From Globodera rostochiensis (Eukaryota; Nematoda; Chromadorea; Rhabditida; Heteroderidae), in contig JAEVLN010000006.1 of the NCBI GenBank assembly GCA_018350325.1, positions 2,060,693-2,124,692 of the forward strand: a stretch of 64,000 nucleotides of DNA, read 5' to 3'. Position 1 is the stretch's first letter. Each line of letters starts with the position of its first letter. The notes below the pieces were generated by a model. The model was not told where the DNA came from. It saw only the letters and a list, made by a program, of their open reading frames with translations, and searched no databases. The position numbers and the translations under genes were made by a program. Of the stretch, positions 35,038-46,522 are shown piece after piece.

Positions 35038-36575
35038 CGAACGCGAGGCGGGCGCAGCTGTGCTTTATGTGGACGGCAGGCTTGAAGTGCAAAATCGGAG
35101 CAGTTTGGGCACAATTGAGCTGCTCCAACTGCAGTCTCCGCTTTATGTTGGAGGCCTGCCGCCTGAGCTTGTAAGGAATTAAAAATAAAAATTTTTTGTT
35201 ATTTTAAACAAATTGTAATTACCTAATTATCATTAATCAACACGCATGCATTCTCATAAAATATATATTTAATAATTGTTGTACTGCAGGCCCCGTTGGT
35301 TGCGCGTCTGTTGCCTGGCGTCAAGTCCGAATTTGGCGGATGTTTGCGCGAGTTTGCATTGAACGATGTCGCATTGGAGCAGCCCGTTGCGGAGACGGAC
35401 ATCGCCCAATGCTCACAGTTCACGGAGCAAGGCGTTTTCTTTGGCAAAGAAGGCGGATATGCCATTCTCAGCCCCCAATTTGTGGTACAATTTTTTTTGG
35501 CAAATTTTTACGGGGTTTTCATAATTAAATATCACAGAATTTGTTATTATTTAAATATTAGGTTTAAATGGTTTTGGCATTTTGTTCCTTTTTTAAAATT
35601 TTATTTATTCACTTAAAGGTTGGCATGTCGTTCAGCTTTGAGCTGGAGTTGAAACCGCGCACAAAGACAGCTGTACTGCTCTCAGTCGGTGTGCTGGAAT
35701 TTCTGTCTCTGCAGTTGCTGAATGGCACCGTCAAGTTCGCGGTGGACAACGGTGCCGGAATGGAGTCGGTGATTTACGATCCGACCAGCAGCTCCAACGC
35801 GTTGTGTGACGGACATTGGCATCAAATAAAGGTCGCGCGCACCTTTTTGGCATTTTTAATTTGGCACAGAATATACAAAACGCCAAAAAACAATTATTAT
35901 TACAGATCATCAAAAAGAAGAATCTGATCACGCTGAATGTGGACGGGAAAAGCAACTTGCACATCATGAAGAAGAAGTCCACCGGAGAGACCAGCACCAA
36001 GGACCCGTTGTACATGGGCGGCGTGCCGAAGGACACCAAACTGCGCGGGCTGGACACTGCGGGTACCTGAAGGGGGTTTTCGTTTATTTTTTATAATTTT
36101 CGTTTATTTTTTGAATTTTTACTTTTATTTGGGCCAAATTAAATCAAATTTTGGTCCAGTTTAATTGTAATTTTGGTCCAATTTTAATTTTTTTTTTTTT
36201 GGTCTAATTTAAATGTGATTTTGGCCAAATTTTAATCTAATTTATGTCCAATTTTAATTGTAATTTTTGGTCTAATTAATTGTAACTTTTGTCCAATTTA
36301 ATTGTAATTTTTGGTTAAATTTAAATGTAATTTTGGTTCAATTTTATGTTATTTTTGGTCTAATTTTAATTGTAACTTTTGCCCAATTATTTTAATTCTA
36401 CATTTTAGAGCCTTATGTTGGATGTATGCGCATTTTGGGCATCGGCAAGAAGCAACGACGGCGTCGGACTTTGTCATCAGTTGCCAAACCCATGGAGGAG
36501 CTGACGGCGGAAGAATTGACTGAACGAATGAATCTTTTCGGCTCGGTCACCCGAAATGCGTGCCCATTGAACTGA
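35038..36575 (+). pseudogene. Orphan copy of laminin exons 61-65 (end of LG4 and LG5)
   Basis: Exon equivalents are 35038-35170, 35290-35481, 35619-35831, 35906-36062 and 36409-36575, with the same stop codon and 3' UTR. Only a handful of bases differ, all in the first two exons; one is coding (VDDRLEV becomes VDGRLEV). The splice acceptor before the first exon is lost because the duplication starts at the exon edge, and no upstream laminin exons accompany it. It is therefore a 5'-truncated copy with preserved reading frames, either recent or homogenised. Confidence 0.85.
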
Positions 36576-38455
36576 TCGATCTGACGATAATTTCTTGGCC
36601 AAAAATTTCATAAAAATTGCATTATTTATAGAAAAAATGATAATATGAGAGAAAATAAATCAAATAACTTATGTTTTATGTACACATAATTCTAGCCAAT
36701 TTTTCGCCCGAATACTTATGATTTAGGTTATTTTATACAAAATTTTTTCTTTAAAAGTGAAAACATTTAATTTTTGGAATCATGAAAAATTAAGTTGGGA
36801 TTTGGGGATGGCATCCGCCCGCGCCAATTTCAAATTATGCCACAACAAATCCACCCTGGCAAAGAAAGCGGCAAATTTTTTGAAGGCTGAATAAAATACC
36901 TCTCAACATCATTTTGAACCCATTTTATTATTCGCCATTTTCTAACAAAATTAATTTTTTAATTATTTTTAAATTTTAATAAAATAATTCTTTGCTTTCT
37001 TTGCAAAAAAGTTTATTCTTCAAAAACCCCCTAAGAGAAATGCAATAAACCCCAAAAATACACAAAAATCGAATTTTTTGCGGTACCCCCCCCCCCCCCT
37101 AGGCAAAATCCTAAATACGTGCCTGAAAAAGGTCAAAAAATGAATGTCAAAAAGGTTTGGAAATTTATATTAATAAATATTTACATCAATTAAATCGCTT
37201 TAAATCAGAGTTGCGATCTAGCAAAGACAATTCCAAGTACAAACATGCTGATTTTCAAGTACATAACGGACCAATTTTACTAAATCCACTCAAAAATTTT
37301 TCTCCAATACCAATTTTTGGGGTCAAATTTTGTTTTACCCTAGCCCAGAGCCGTATTTAGCCGTGGATTTTGTTGTTGTTGGGTCCGAAGGCGCCAATAG
37401 GCGGCGTCGGGAAATTTGTTTTACTAATTTTTTAACAAATTTTTTTTTGCGAATTCTTCTTTAAGGGAGAGGGGGGGGGGTCGTCGGTGCCGACAGGCGC
37501 TGACGGGATTTTTTCGAAATTTTAATGAATCTTGTTAAAGAAATTGAACAAAAAATATGCTGGAAAATAACAAATAGAAAGCATCAAAAAGTCCAACGTT
37601 TTGAAAGGGCGCATTTTTGATAAAATAGGTGGCCATTATCTATTGAAAATTTTGAACCGACACAATGCCAAAACATGAATATTTCCATTAAAATCCCTAA
37701 ATTTTGAATACTCCCGCCAAATTCTCATTTTCCAAGTACATTCTTGGAATAAGTACGAGGGTCCGTTTCCAAGTATTGTACTTGGCATCCAAGTACATAT
37801 CGCAGCCCTGCTTTTTTGAAGAAACATAACGATTCCCCAATAGTAGTATATAGAGCGAGAAACCCGCGCCCAAGGGTGCGAAAAAGATAGAAAAAGTTTT
37901 GTTTGGCAAATAAACAGGCCGAGAAAGAAAGATAAATTTGGAAAATTAAAAATAAGAAATAATTAAAGCAAAGGGGGGGGGGTGAACTTTTCAATGGCAA
38001 CTGCCGCTAATTAATTTAGCAATGTAATGTAGGTAATGGTGTGCTAAGGATTGAAAATGGTTGACTGGCAAATAAACAGACCGAGAAAAAAATAAAAGAA
38101 AAATTAAATTATAAATTAGAATAATTAAAAATACAAGCATTGGTTCAGGGGCAAAAAATGAACAAAAAATCTAATTTCTGACGTTCGGGTCCGGGATTCA
38201 GTTTTCTGATATTTTAGGAGCCAGGATTCCAATCCCGGCTTACGGACAACGTGCCACAGGCAACACCTCGTGGCTTGCAACCACGGGCGAGCGCGACGTC
38301 ATGCTAAATATTATGAAGGTGATATCGACAAACTCCTTTTAAAAAAAATTTCTTATAGAATATGGGATACGTGGAAGGGAAGGGGCTCGGAAAACGAAGT
38401 TAAGGCATTGTTGAGCCATTGGAGGCCGTCAAATGGCCAGGAAGAGGTGCAATTG
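35038..38455. repeat. Segmental duplication, copy 2
   Basis: Pairs with 27553-32110. It includes the laminin 3' end, family B promoter remnant (36800-36940), exon 1 remnant and a copy of the CCAAGTAC element (37208-37808). A deletion begins right at the right end of that element, and the tandem repeat is shortened. It ends with the shared block GGAGCCAGGATTCCAATCCC to about 38455. Confidence 0.9.
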
Positions 38456-40156
38456 AAAGTATTTTAATTTCATTAAAAATTAATTTTTTCGTAACCCCCT
38501 TAATAAAAATTAAATTAAAATGTTTAATAGAAAATCAATTTGAAAAACGTTAATAAGCGATTTCCCGGGTGTGTCAGGTCCTTAATTTATACAAATTGAG
38601 AAAAAATTTAAGTTCAGTACCCAATGATTCTGGATTGAAGGAAGGTGTTCAATTCCATAGTTATCCTCATGTTCGCTAATCCCAGAATTGCGCAACAGAT
38701 CAAGCGCTGCATCCTTCTGTCTAGCCAAATTGTTCATAAAACGATGATACCTAGACGATGTAATTCCAAATATATTTTGGAAGCTGCCAAAGCATAAAAT
38801 AGACAAAATTTGTCCCGATTTCCAATTCTAAATTTTATTTATTGTACAAGATTCCTGGATCAGTCTAACTGCAGCCGTTGATTTTCGTTGAATTCATCAA
38901 ACTTATGAACATTTCTTGACCCTTTTCCGCTTGGTAGGACAATGCACGTGACTAAATGGGAAGCGTCATTGCTGCCGACTGCATCGCTACGTCAACATAT
39001 CAAAACCCGAACTCATTTTCGAGATTATATTTAAAATGATTCTTACCTACCAGCCCTTTAAAATTAATATATGAAATACCAAAATTGCGACTAGTGTCGC
39101 CCACAACCGTACATATCTTGAAATAATTATATACAAGAAACCGTTTTTTATTGATTTTGTATCTGTCTGACTTTTAGACATAATTAGTTTTAGATTTTTC
39201 AGCACAGAGGAGAAAAAGTTTAAAATTTTTTGCAAATTTGTAATTTCCTAAACAAAAATGTTGCTATTGAAGATGGTAACGCAGATACGCTAAAAATTGC
39301 GCGCGCACGACACACGTTTTTCCTTTTGATTAATGTTTATAAAAGCAAACAGAGCTAAATAAATATATTTAAAAATTTTTGTCAGAAAATGACGCTTCAA
39401 ACAAATCAAAACAAGCCCGAAGAAAAAAAACCTTGATTTGGCCCGCAAATTATTGAATATAAAAAAAGAAATGGTCATTCAAAAGGAAACGACAAATAAC
39501 AACAAAGAATTTTGAAACCTTTGTTTTCTTATATTAAAACTTATTAACCGTCTATTTTTCAACGGTAAAGATATATATTCCTTAATTTATATGGTTTTCT
39601 GTTAAACATATAGACAGTTTTAAGTACCGTTTTACGTTTTAAGGAGTTTAAATGTAAAAGCCATTGGTTTTGGCTGATGCTACGGAAATATTTGGGGTTA
39701 TGCGGTCAAAGGATGTATCCGCGTGCACTGATCGCATCGTCGCTTCCGTGTTAAACGAGTGTTTTGCACGATAACACATGAAACAACACAACATGTGTTG
39801 GTTAAAAACTCTAGTGGTGGCCGACAACTGGAACTGATCAGGGCATTAAATTCCGCAGAATTACGGCCCAAATCAAACGAAGTTGTAACGGCATAATTGA
39901 CCCTAACGAGAAAACGTTGTTGTAAACATTATATAAACAAAACAGTTACTTTATGGCTTTTTAAGAAAAGTGAACTTATGTTTATTTCAAAAGCAAAAAC
40001 CGACTATGTATGTTGAAGACGTATGTTAAGCATCTGCGGAGGTAAGAAAAGAAAGTTGTAAAACAGGATGAGGTTGCGCTCAAAAACGCCCCCAGTACAA
40101 ACAAAATTAGCAATATTAGGCGATTTTTTCGAGGCCAGGATTTTTTAAAATGTTTT
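38456..40156. other. No gene recognised
   Basis: AT-rich spacer. The part at 39239-39386 (TGTAATTTCCTAAACAAAAA onward) is repeated at 42483-42627; otherwise nothing identifiable. Confidence 0.5.
39239..39386. repeat. Dispersed direct repeat, partner at 42483-42627
   Basis: Both copies share GTTGCTATTGAAGATGG, AAAAATTGCGCGCGCACGAC and TTTTCCTTTTGATTAATG at roughly 95 percent identity by eye. The second copy is followed by a fragment matching the possible exon at 41164-41287. Confidence 0.7.
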
Positions 40157-40340
40157 TAATCAATATCAGGTTTCGCCAGTCCTTGCCTCAATTGTTCAAG
40201 ACCAGCAATCAAAGTAAAAAAAATTTAGTTAAATTCAAAATTGTTTAATCAATATCAGGTTACGCCAGTCCGTGCCCCAATTGTTCAAGACCAGCCATCC
40301 GAAGTGAAAAAAATTTAGTTAAATTCAAAATTTTTTAATC
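40157..40340. repeat. Tandem duplication of about 90 bp
   Basis: Two adjacent copies of TTTAATCAATATCAGGTTTC, CCAATTGTTCAAGACCAGC and AAAAAATTTAGTTAAATTC. A short GAGTTAATTGAATGACAAA repeat follows at 40615-40700. Confidence 0.75.
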
Positions 40341-41163
40341 ATTTCAAATTACTTTTTTCAAAGTTCTTCAAACTCCACCAAATTTTACTAAGAAGCGAAC
40401 ACTAGAGGCACGTCTGCAACGGAATATAAGCATTAGCCAAAGCGTTCAAAACCTAAAAGTACCCCCCCCCCCCCCTCCATTTGGCATGGAATATTGGAAT
40501 TGTATTCTTTCCCTTTTTGCTCACTACGCACATATACCGTAACTTCTCCCAATTTCTCTTGGCGTTCGATGCGCATTTATTGGTTAAAGACAAAGAATTG
40601 AGTGACAAATTTTAGTGAGTTAATTGAATGACAAAGAAAATTTAAGTGGGTTAATTGAATGACAAAATAACTGAGTGACAAATTAAGTGAGTTAATTGAA
40701 TGTTAATATTATAAAATAAAAAAGCACAAAAGTAAGTATTTTTAAAAAGTTTAATACAACGAGTAATGGTTAAATTGGCGTCGATCAATTTTGGTTATTA
40801 GCCGGTTCAAAATAGACAAAAACATTACAAGGTAATTGGCAGGTTAAACACTTAGAAGTATCGTGTTTCGCCCAAATAAGCGAACATCATGCGCACATAT
40901 TAATATGTGCGCATTCTTTACGCCCAAACATTACCGACTCCTCAACTCTGCAGTACTGGCAAAACTGTGTCCAGACCGGAGTAAGGTCCGTGCTATCAGA
41001 AGTTTTTGCTTGGTGTGCCAAAAGGCCTTCTGAAACCCTGTAGGGCGACATTTTTTTCTCAGATGTTCTTTCTCTAGCGACAAAGCCACAAATATACGCA
41101 GTCGGTCCTCTGCCACATTGAGTGTTCCGTTGACGGTTGTTGTTTGATTTGGCGTCCACTTGC

Positions 41164-41386
41164 CTGAATTTTTCCGGCCAATTCCTTTGCTTTGAGCTCA
41201 AATTTGCGCTCCATTGACGCTTCCAGCAGATCTCTCTTCAAACCCTGTTGGTTTTGAAGCAGCTTTAGCGCCTCATCCAACGTTTGGCTTAGAATGAGTT
41301 AAATGTTTGCTGCTGCTATGATTAAAAATTAGCGAGTACCTGATGACAAAGATGTTGTCGAACTCGTCGAAGACCCCAGTTGTTCT
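41164..41386 (-). CDS. Possible coiled-coil exons of an unrecognised gene
   Basis: Minus strand. A first exon (about 41386-41340, VFDEFDNIFVI, donor GGTACTCG) joins in frame to 41287-41164, which reads TLDEALKLLQNQQ, LKRDLLEASMERKFELK and AKELAGKIQ. The second exon is strongly helical and ends at CAG followed by GCAAGT, another candidate GC donor. I could not place the next exon without a phase conflict, and no start was found. A fragment of the same exon recurs at 42628-42660, so a decayed multicopy gene is likely. Confidence 0.3.
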
Positions 41387-41387
41387 T

Positions 41388-42480
41388 CAACCGGAGTCCT
41401 CGACAGTAATAGTCTAATAGGGGTGTGGCGCTTGGACTGTTGGGCCATCTGGCGAGCTTTGCAGCCCTCCGGAGGAGGCGGCAGTCCTCCCTTTTGGGTG
41501 GTGTTCTCGGGGAGGGAGGGAAAAAATCCTTCCCAAAGCGATCCGATCGGCGATCAATATACCACTTTATTTGTTTGGCAATTAGCAACCATCAAAAAGT
41601 GAACGGGGTACCAGCAATTGGGCCATATTTATGGGAAAACAAAAGAAAGAGGGAGGGATCAAATTGATCACGACAGCTGTCAGGAGGCCTGGAGGTTATC
41701 CCTTAATATTCCCGGGCTCCCACAGTGCCGAGCCCTCTTGGCACCAATTGATCGATCGGGGTTGATTGGAGGGGTGGTCAGAGGGGTTATTAGACCAAAA
41801 AGTGAGAGGGACGAGGGGGCAGGGGAGGACAATCGAAGAAAGGAGCGAGTGGGGGAGAGAAGAGACGATTGAATGAATGAATGGATGGGAAGAGTGGCCG
41901 AAAGGTGAAAGGAGAGGGGATTGATGACCAGCAATGGCTCCCCTCCGGCGTTGATGATCATTGATTGGCCGGGGATTTGAATGAAGAAAAAAAGGGGGGG
42001 GGGGTTTGCTGTTGGGGCGGGCCGTCATCCTTCTCTTATTCCTTTCTCATTTCATTTCATTCCAAAATCTTCCAACTGCTCCAATGTCCTTCCTCAAGAT
42101 TTCCTTTTATTTCTTCCCTTTCTCCGACCTTAAAAAGAAATTATTTTGCTTCAGTGTTTTCCGTTGCCTCCGCCCTGTCGTCCGTGGACTGTTGTTGGTC
42201 GTTGTGGGTGGGGTCTGTGGAGAGATGGCAATTGGTGGGTGAACGGGCGGGAGTGGCGAAAGAGGGGGAAAGAGAGAGGCAATTTGGTGAACAATTTAGT
42301 GATCAGAGGGGTGATCAAAGGGGGGGGAGTTTGAATGCTGATCTTATGAGGGAGGGTTATAGTAGATTGGGGGGGGGGGGGTTTTAAATGCTTGGGGGAG
42401 GATTCAGTAATGGGGAGGGTTACGGTAATTCGTGGTGTACGGTGGGAGGGGGTAGATCATCTTCCTCCCTGCTTTGTAAA
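41388..42480. other. Purine-rich spacer, no gene recognised
   Basis: G- and A-rich on the plus strand, with runs of G near 41995 and 42370. No exon structure or element ends seen. Confidence 0.4.
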
Positions 42481-42654
42481 TGTGTAATTTCCTAAAAGAA
42501 AATGTTGCTATTGAAGATGGAACGCAGATAACGCTAAAAATTGCGCGCGCACGACACGCGTTTTTCCTTTTGATTAATGTTTATAAAAGCAGACAGCGCT
42601 AAATACATATATTTAAAATTTTTTCAGCGCCTCATCTAACGTTTGGCCTAGAAT

Positions 42655-42790
42655 AAGAGGCACTGATTTTTTGGAATTATTTGCAGTCTGGGGATGGCAC
42701 AAGCACTGATTTTTTGAAATCATTTGTAGTTTGGGGATGGCACTGGCACTGATTTTTTGGAATTATTTTTGATGAAAAAAACAAATAAAA
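42655..42790. repeat. GGGGATGGCACTGGCACTGA units upstream of B1
   Basis: Three imperfect units of about 50 bp with GATGGCAC, CACTGATTTTTTG and AATTATTTG. The same unit forms a longer array upstream of B2 (45995-46380). Confidence 0.7.
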
Positions 42791-42969
42791 AATGGCACGA
42801 ATTTTAGGACACTTCGAAATTGAATTGACAAGTTTTATGGCATAATTAAAGGTAAAAAAAAATGAAACAGTGCAAACTTTGTTTTTTTATTAACATTCAA
42901 ATTTGCTAAAATTGCATCACAGCATTTGCAAATATTATCGTCATGACGTATTTAGTCCATAAAATTAGT

Positions 42970-43110
42970 AAGTTGGGGCTCGGGGATGACATCCGCCCGC
43001 GCCAATTTCAATTATGCCACAACAAATCCACCCTAGCAAAGAAAGCTGCAAAAATTTTTGAAGGCTGTATAAAATACTTGTCAACATCATTTTAAATCAT
43101 TTTTATTATT
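42970..43110 (+). promoter_or_regulatory. Family A/B promoter module upstream of B1
   Basis: Contains AAATCCACC, then TATAAAA at 43068-43074 and CATCATTTTAAATC at 43085-43098. The same order is found at 57909-58001 before A3, partly at 53700-53734 before A2, and with a decayed TATA at 29340-29440. Conservation outside coding sequence suggests a core promoter; the transcription start itself is not seen. Confidence 0.55.
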
Positions 43111-43462
43111 CGCCAATTCAATCGAATTATTATCCATTTTCTAATCAAAATTACTTTTTCAATTATTTTTAATAAAATAATTCTTTGTTTTCTTAACAAA
43201 AAAAGTTTACCTATTCGTCAAAAGCCCCCTAATTTGTAAGAGAAATGCAATAACCCCAAAAAATACACCCCTAAAAATCGATTTTCGGTACCCCCCCCCC
43301 CTAGGCCCTGAATTTGAAGAATTTAAAAATTGCCCGGAACATTTAATTAATTAATGAAATACGCCCGGAGGTCAACCCGAGATATGTTGTTCTTTTCCTT
43401 CCCCGTTAAATAATACAATAAGAAATTCATTATATTTCACTAAACAATAATTTAGGCAACTG

Positions 43463-44423
43463 ATGTATTTATTTGAATATTTGTTGTTAATTGCCATTTT
43501 GTTGATGTTTAGTTGTCAAACAACAGCAAAAAATGAATGTCAAAAAGGTTATAAATTTATATAAATTATTTATTTCTTTAAAAAGTTTGGTAAAAAATTG
43601 ATTAAACAAATTGTTTAGATCCGATCGAGACGGGACAGGAATTGTTGGCATCGGCACAAACTCTGTTCTATGGAGAAAATTTTGAAAGGTTTGATAGCGA
43701 CATGGCCATAAAATTTCTTGAAAAATATGCCTTTGGCGTTTTGTGTTGCCAAAAAATTAAGCAAAAATTTGAAATGAAAGAAAATTTTAAAAATTTGCAA
43801 AACAATTTTTGCCAGCAATTGGTAAACGGCAAAAGCATTGAAAAAGCAGCGGAAAATGTTAGCTCAGCAATAAATTTGATGCAAAATTTGGATAAGGCGA
43901 ACATTTTGAAAAATATTCGTCAAAAAATTGCCAAAAATTTGTTTCTTGATGAAAAAAATAAAGAGAAAATGGCACAACTTTTGGAACACTTCGAAATTGG
44001 AATCGATCATGGTAAAAAGAAAATAATTTAACCATTATAAGACAAGAAATGAGTTACCTACTGGTCAAGTTCGTAGAATTGAAAACTAATTTTTATTACT
44101 ATAGCATTTTAAAAATGATTTTACATTTAGCAAACAAAATTTCGCCCAATCAACCCAACAAACATGCTTATAAGAATGCTTTATTGAGTCGTCGAAGACG
44201 TCGAAAGCGCGCGGACGAAGAACACGGAGGAGGAGGAGGAATAGGACGAAAAGGATGGTGCATAGTCATGTTGACTATGGTTGTTCAATTAACAATTTGG
44301 ACACTTTTTGGACTTGCAATTACCGTCGGGGGCCAACCAGTGATTTCACCAATCCCATTGCTATTATTGGCTTTGGCTGCACTCAACGGCCCTGTTGCTT
44401 TCTGTGTCAACAAATGCTGCTGA
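43463..44423 (+). CDS. Family B protein B1: secreted/membrane, polybasic site
   Basis: Exons 43463-43547, 43619-44011 and 44131-44423, phases 1 and 1, 256 residues. The start gives MYLFEYLLLIAILLMFS, a signal peptide. Residues about 30-160 are a helical domain with GQELLASAQTLFYGE, YAFGVLCCQKI, NLQNNFCQQL, LMQNLDKANILKNIRQ and MAQLLEHFEIGID. Exon 3 carries RRRRRKRADEE, a furin-like site, then two hydrophobic segments (CIVMLTMVVQLTIWTLFGLA and PIPLLLLALAALNGPVAFCV). Cleavage at the basic site would separate the helical part from the membrane hairpin. No known domain recognised. B2 at 46523 has the same exon pattern; decayed copies lie at 29320 and 44778. Effector-like secretion is an inference from the signal peptide, expansion and neighbours. 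Confidence 0.75.
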
Positions 44424-44507
44424 TCAGTAGTGATCAGAACATACTGTAGTTGTGCGTTCACTCTACGCTTTGTGCCCCGGAGCATTTTTCCTAATCTTCA
44501 CGCTTTT

Positions 44508-44508
44508 G

Positions 44509-44578
<70 letters not shown>

Positions 44579-44579
44579 G
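44508..44579. repeat. (TTG)n microsatellite, about 24 units
   Basis: Uninterrupted TTG trinucleotide run just after the B1 stop codon. Confidence 0.97.
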
Positions 44580-44777
44580 CCATTTGGTGCTTTATGGCAT
44601 TTACCTATCTGTCTTTTTCGATTGTCGGGCCTCAGTGCCGGGATTCGAATTTCGGATTCCTCGAAACATCGATTTGTCCGCTCTCTCAGAGTTAAACTCA
44701 TTATTCGCATAAACAAATTGTTTCTCAAATTTAAACTGGGTATGAACATATATATCAAAACCCCATTTATTGGCAAT

Positions 44778-45170
44778 TGAATGATGTTTTATTCAAACAA
44801 ATTCAAGAAAGATTATTTAAATTTTTAATAATGTGGCGTTTTGTTGGTGTTTGGTTGTCAGACGATAGTAAAAAATGAATGTCAAAAAGAGTTGGAGAAA
44901 AAATGGGATGCCCTGGTAGCTCAGTTGGAAGAGCTGCCCACGGATTGGGTGGAGGACGTGGGTTCGAGTCCCACCCGGGGCTAACATTTTGCCTATGCTT
45001 TACTCTTTAGATCCGATCAAGACGGGGCAGGAAATGTTGGCATCGGCACACAAACTCTATTCAATAGAAAAAAGCGGAAAGTTTTGACGGTGACATGGCT
45101 TCTTTCAAAAACTTTAAAGTTTATGCTTTTTTAGCGAAAGCAGTTCGGGCAGTAGAAGAAAAAAAAGAAA
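44778..45170 (+). pseudogene. Family B pseudogene with a SINE in intron 1
   Basis: 44778-44890 matches family exon 1 (GTTTTGTTGGTGTTTGGTTG, AAAAAATGAATGTCAAAAAG) but has an in-frame stop and a broken donor (AAAG then AGTTGG). 45011-45170 matches exon 2 (ATCCGATCAAGACGGGGCAG, GACATGGCTTC) and then loses similarity. A tRNA-like SINE sits between them, its tail directly abutting the exon 2 acceptor. Confidence 0.75.
44910..45008 (+). mobile_element. tRNA-derived SINE, copy 1
   Basis: A 72-nt tRNA-like head: acceptor GCCCTGG pairs with CCGGGGC, D arm GCTC/GAGC, and a perfect T arm GTGGG-TTCGAGT-CCCAC. The anticodon stem is poor and U33 is missing, so it is not a good working tRNA. The 3' flank AACATTTTGCCTATGCTTTA is shared with two other copies, which marks a SINE. 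Confidence 0.75.
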
Positions 45171-45297
45171 GTACTTTAAATTAAAAAAAAAATTTAAACC
45201 AAACTTAATTCAATTTTAATTGCGTTACTGCAGTGTTATGTGCCATCTGTCCGTTTGTGGGTGGCATAATTGAGTGCTTCGAATTGGTCATCCTAGG

Positions 45298-45888
45298 CAG
45301 GGATGGGCGCCGACGACCTCAGAAAATTTCGGAAATCCAATTCCGACCCCAAAAATGTCGGAAATCGGAAAAATTTTCTTAACAAAATTGGCCTATAAAG
45401 AAAAATTTCCAAATTGTCATCAAAAATCTTTTTAATTGGGACAAATTTTAAAAAGTTTTAAAAATTGTTCCTTCACTATCAACATCGATGTTTACAGAAA
45501 ATCGGGAAATCATTTGCACATAGGAGATCTGAACCCAGACCAAACACTCAACTCACAACCACTCACCACTAAACCACCATCAATGGCAAAACTCGCTCAA
45601 AAATTCACTTTTATGGGTTTAATTTTTATCCCGGTTAATCCCGGTACAAACGGGATTGAGACTAGGGAGATGCGGGGGCTCTGCGGTGCCGATAGGCGCC
45701 GTTGGGAGAAATTTTATGAAACGATATTTGTTAACAAAATTGGTCCAAAGATTATCGATGTTTCCGAAAATTTCCGACTTTTTGCTCCAAATTTCGGAAC
45801 TCGGAAATCGGAATTCCGACCCCAAAAATGTCGGAAATCGGAATTCCGACCCCAAAAATGTCGGAAATCGGAATTCCGTCAATCCCTG
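45298..45888. mobile_element. hAT-type element, TCGGAATTCCGA motif, 591 bp
   Basis: Ends CAGGGATGGGCGCCGAC and (reverse complement) CAGGGATTGACGGAATT; perfect 8-bp duplication ATCCTAGG at 45290-45297 and 45889-45896. Both ends iterate ATCGGAATTCCGACCCC. The middle is unrelated AT-rich sequence with a GCGGTGCCGATAGGCGCC box. Longer relative of 13955-14119. Confidence 0.88.
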
Positions 45889-45994
45889 ATCCTAGGGCAT
45901 TTGAATTGTTTGTCCTTTGTGCGTCTTTCTCAATCATCTTTTACTGTTGCTGCAGTGGACTATGACAAAATATTATTTGAACCGGTTATGACGA

Positions 45995-46380
45995 AAGAAT
46001 TATTGGCACTGATTTTTTTGAAATCATTTTTGTAGTTTGGAGATGGCACTGGCACTGATTTTTTGAAATTATTTTGGAGTTTGGGGATGGCAATGGCACT
46101 GTTTTTGGAATTATGTAGTTTGGGGATGGCACTGGCACTGATTTTTTGAAATCATTTTTTGTAGTTTAGGGATGGCACTGGCACTGATTTTTTGAATTAT
46201 TTGTAGTTTGGGGATGGCACTGGCACTGATTTTTTGAATTATTTGGAGTTTGGAGATGGCACTGGCACTGATTTTTTGAATTATTTGTAGTTTGGGGATG
46301 GCACTGGCACTGATTTTTTGAATTATTTGGAGTTTGGAGATGGCACTGACATTTTTGTTTATTGGAATTATTTTGAAGAT
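45995..46380. repeat. GGGGATGGCACTGGCACTGA array upstream of B2
   Basis: About eight tandem units of 40-50 bp (TTTGGGGATGGCACTGGCAC, TGATTTTTTGAATTATTTG) ending about 140 bases before the B2 start. The same unit lies upstream of B1. Confidence 0.8.
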
Positions 46381-46522
46381 TGGGGCATCGAAAAACATAC
46401 TACGCAAATATTTCGTATTTAAGGTCTTTTAACCCCCAACAAAAATAAATATTTTATTATTTTCTCGCATTTATATAATTATAAATACACCGGAAACAAT
46501 TATTTAGTAATAAGGAAATTGA

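Noticed and set aside
41965..42387. 140-residue plus-strand open frame
   Set aside because: Low-complexity Ser/Gly/Glu composition from G-rich sequence, no splice or homology support.
42990..43020. ATGCCA hexamer near the B1 promoter as a DOG-box (dorsal gland) signal
   Set aside because: Only one copy in the B1 module, absent from the A3 and A2 modules; a six-base match is not evidence on its own.
44910..44981. Functional tRNA gene
   Set aside because: Anticodon arm is poor and lacks U33, and the 3' flank is shared with two other copies, so a SINE fits better.
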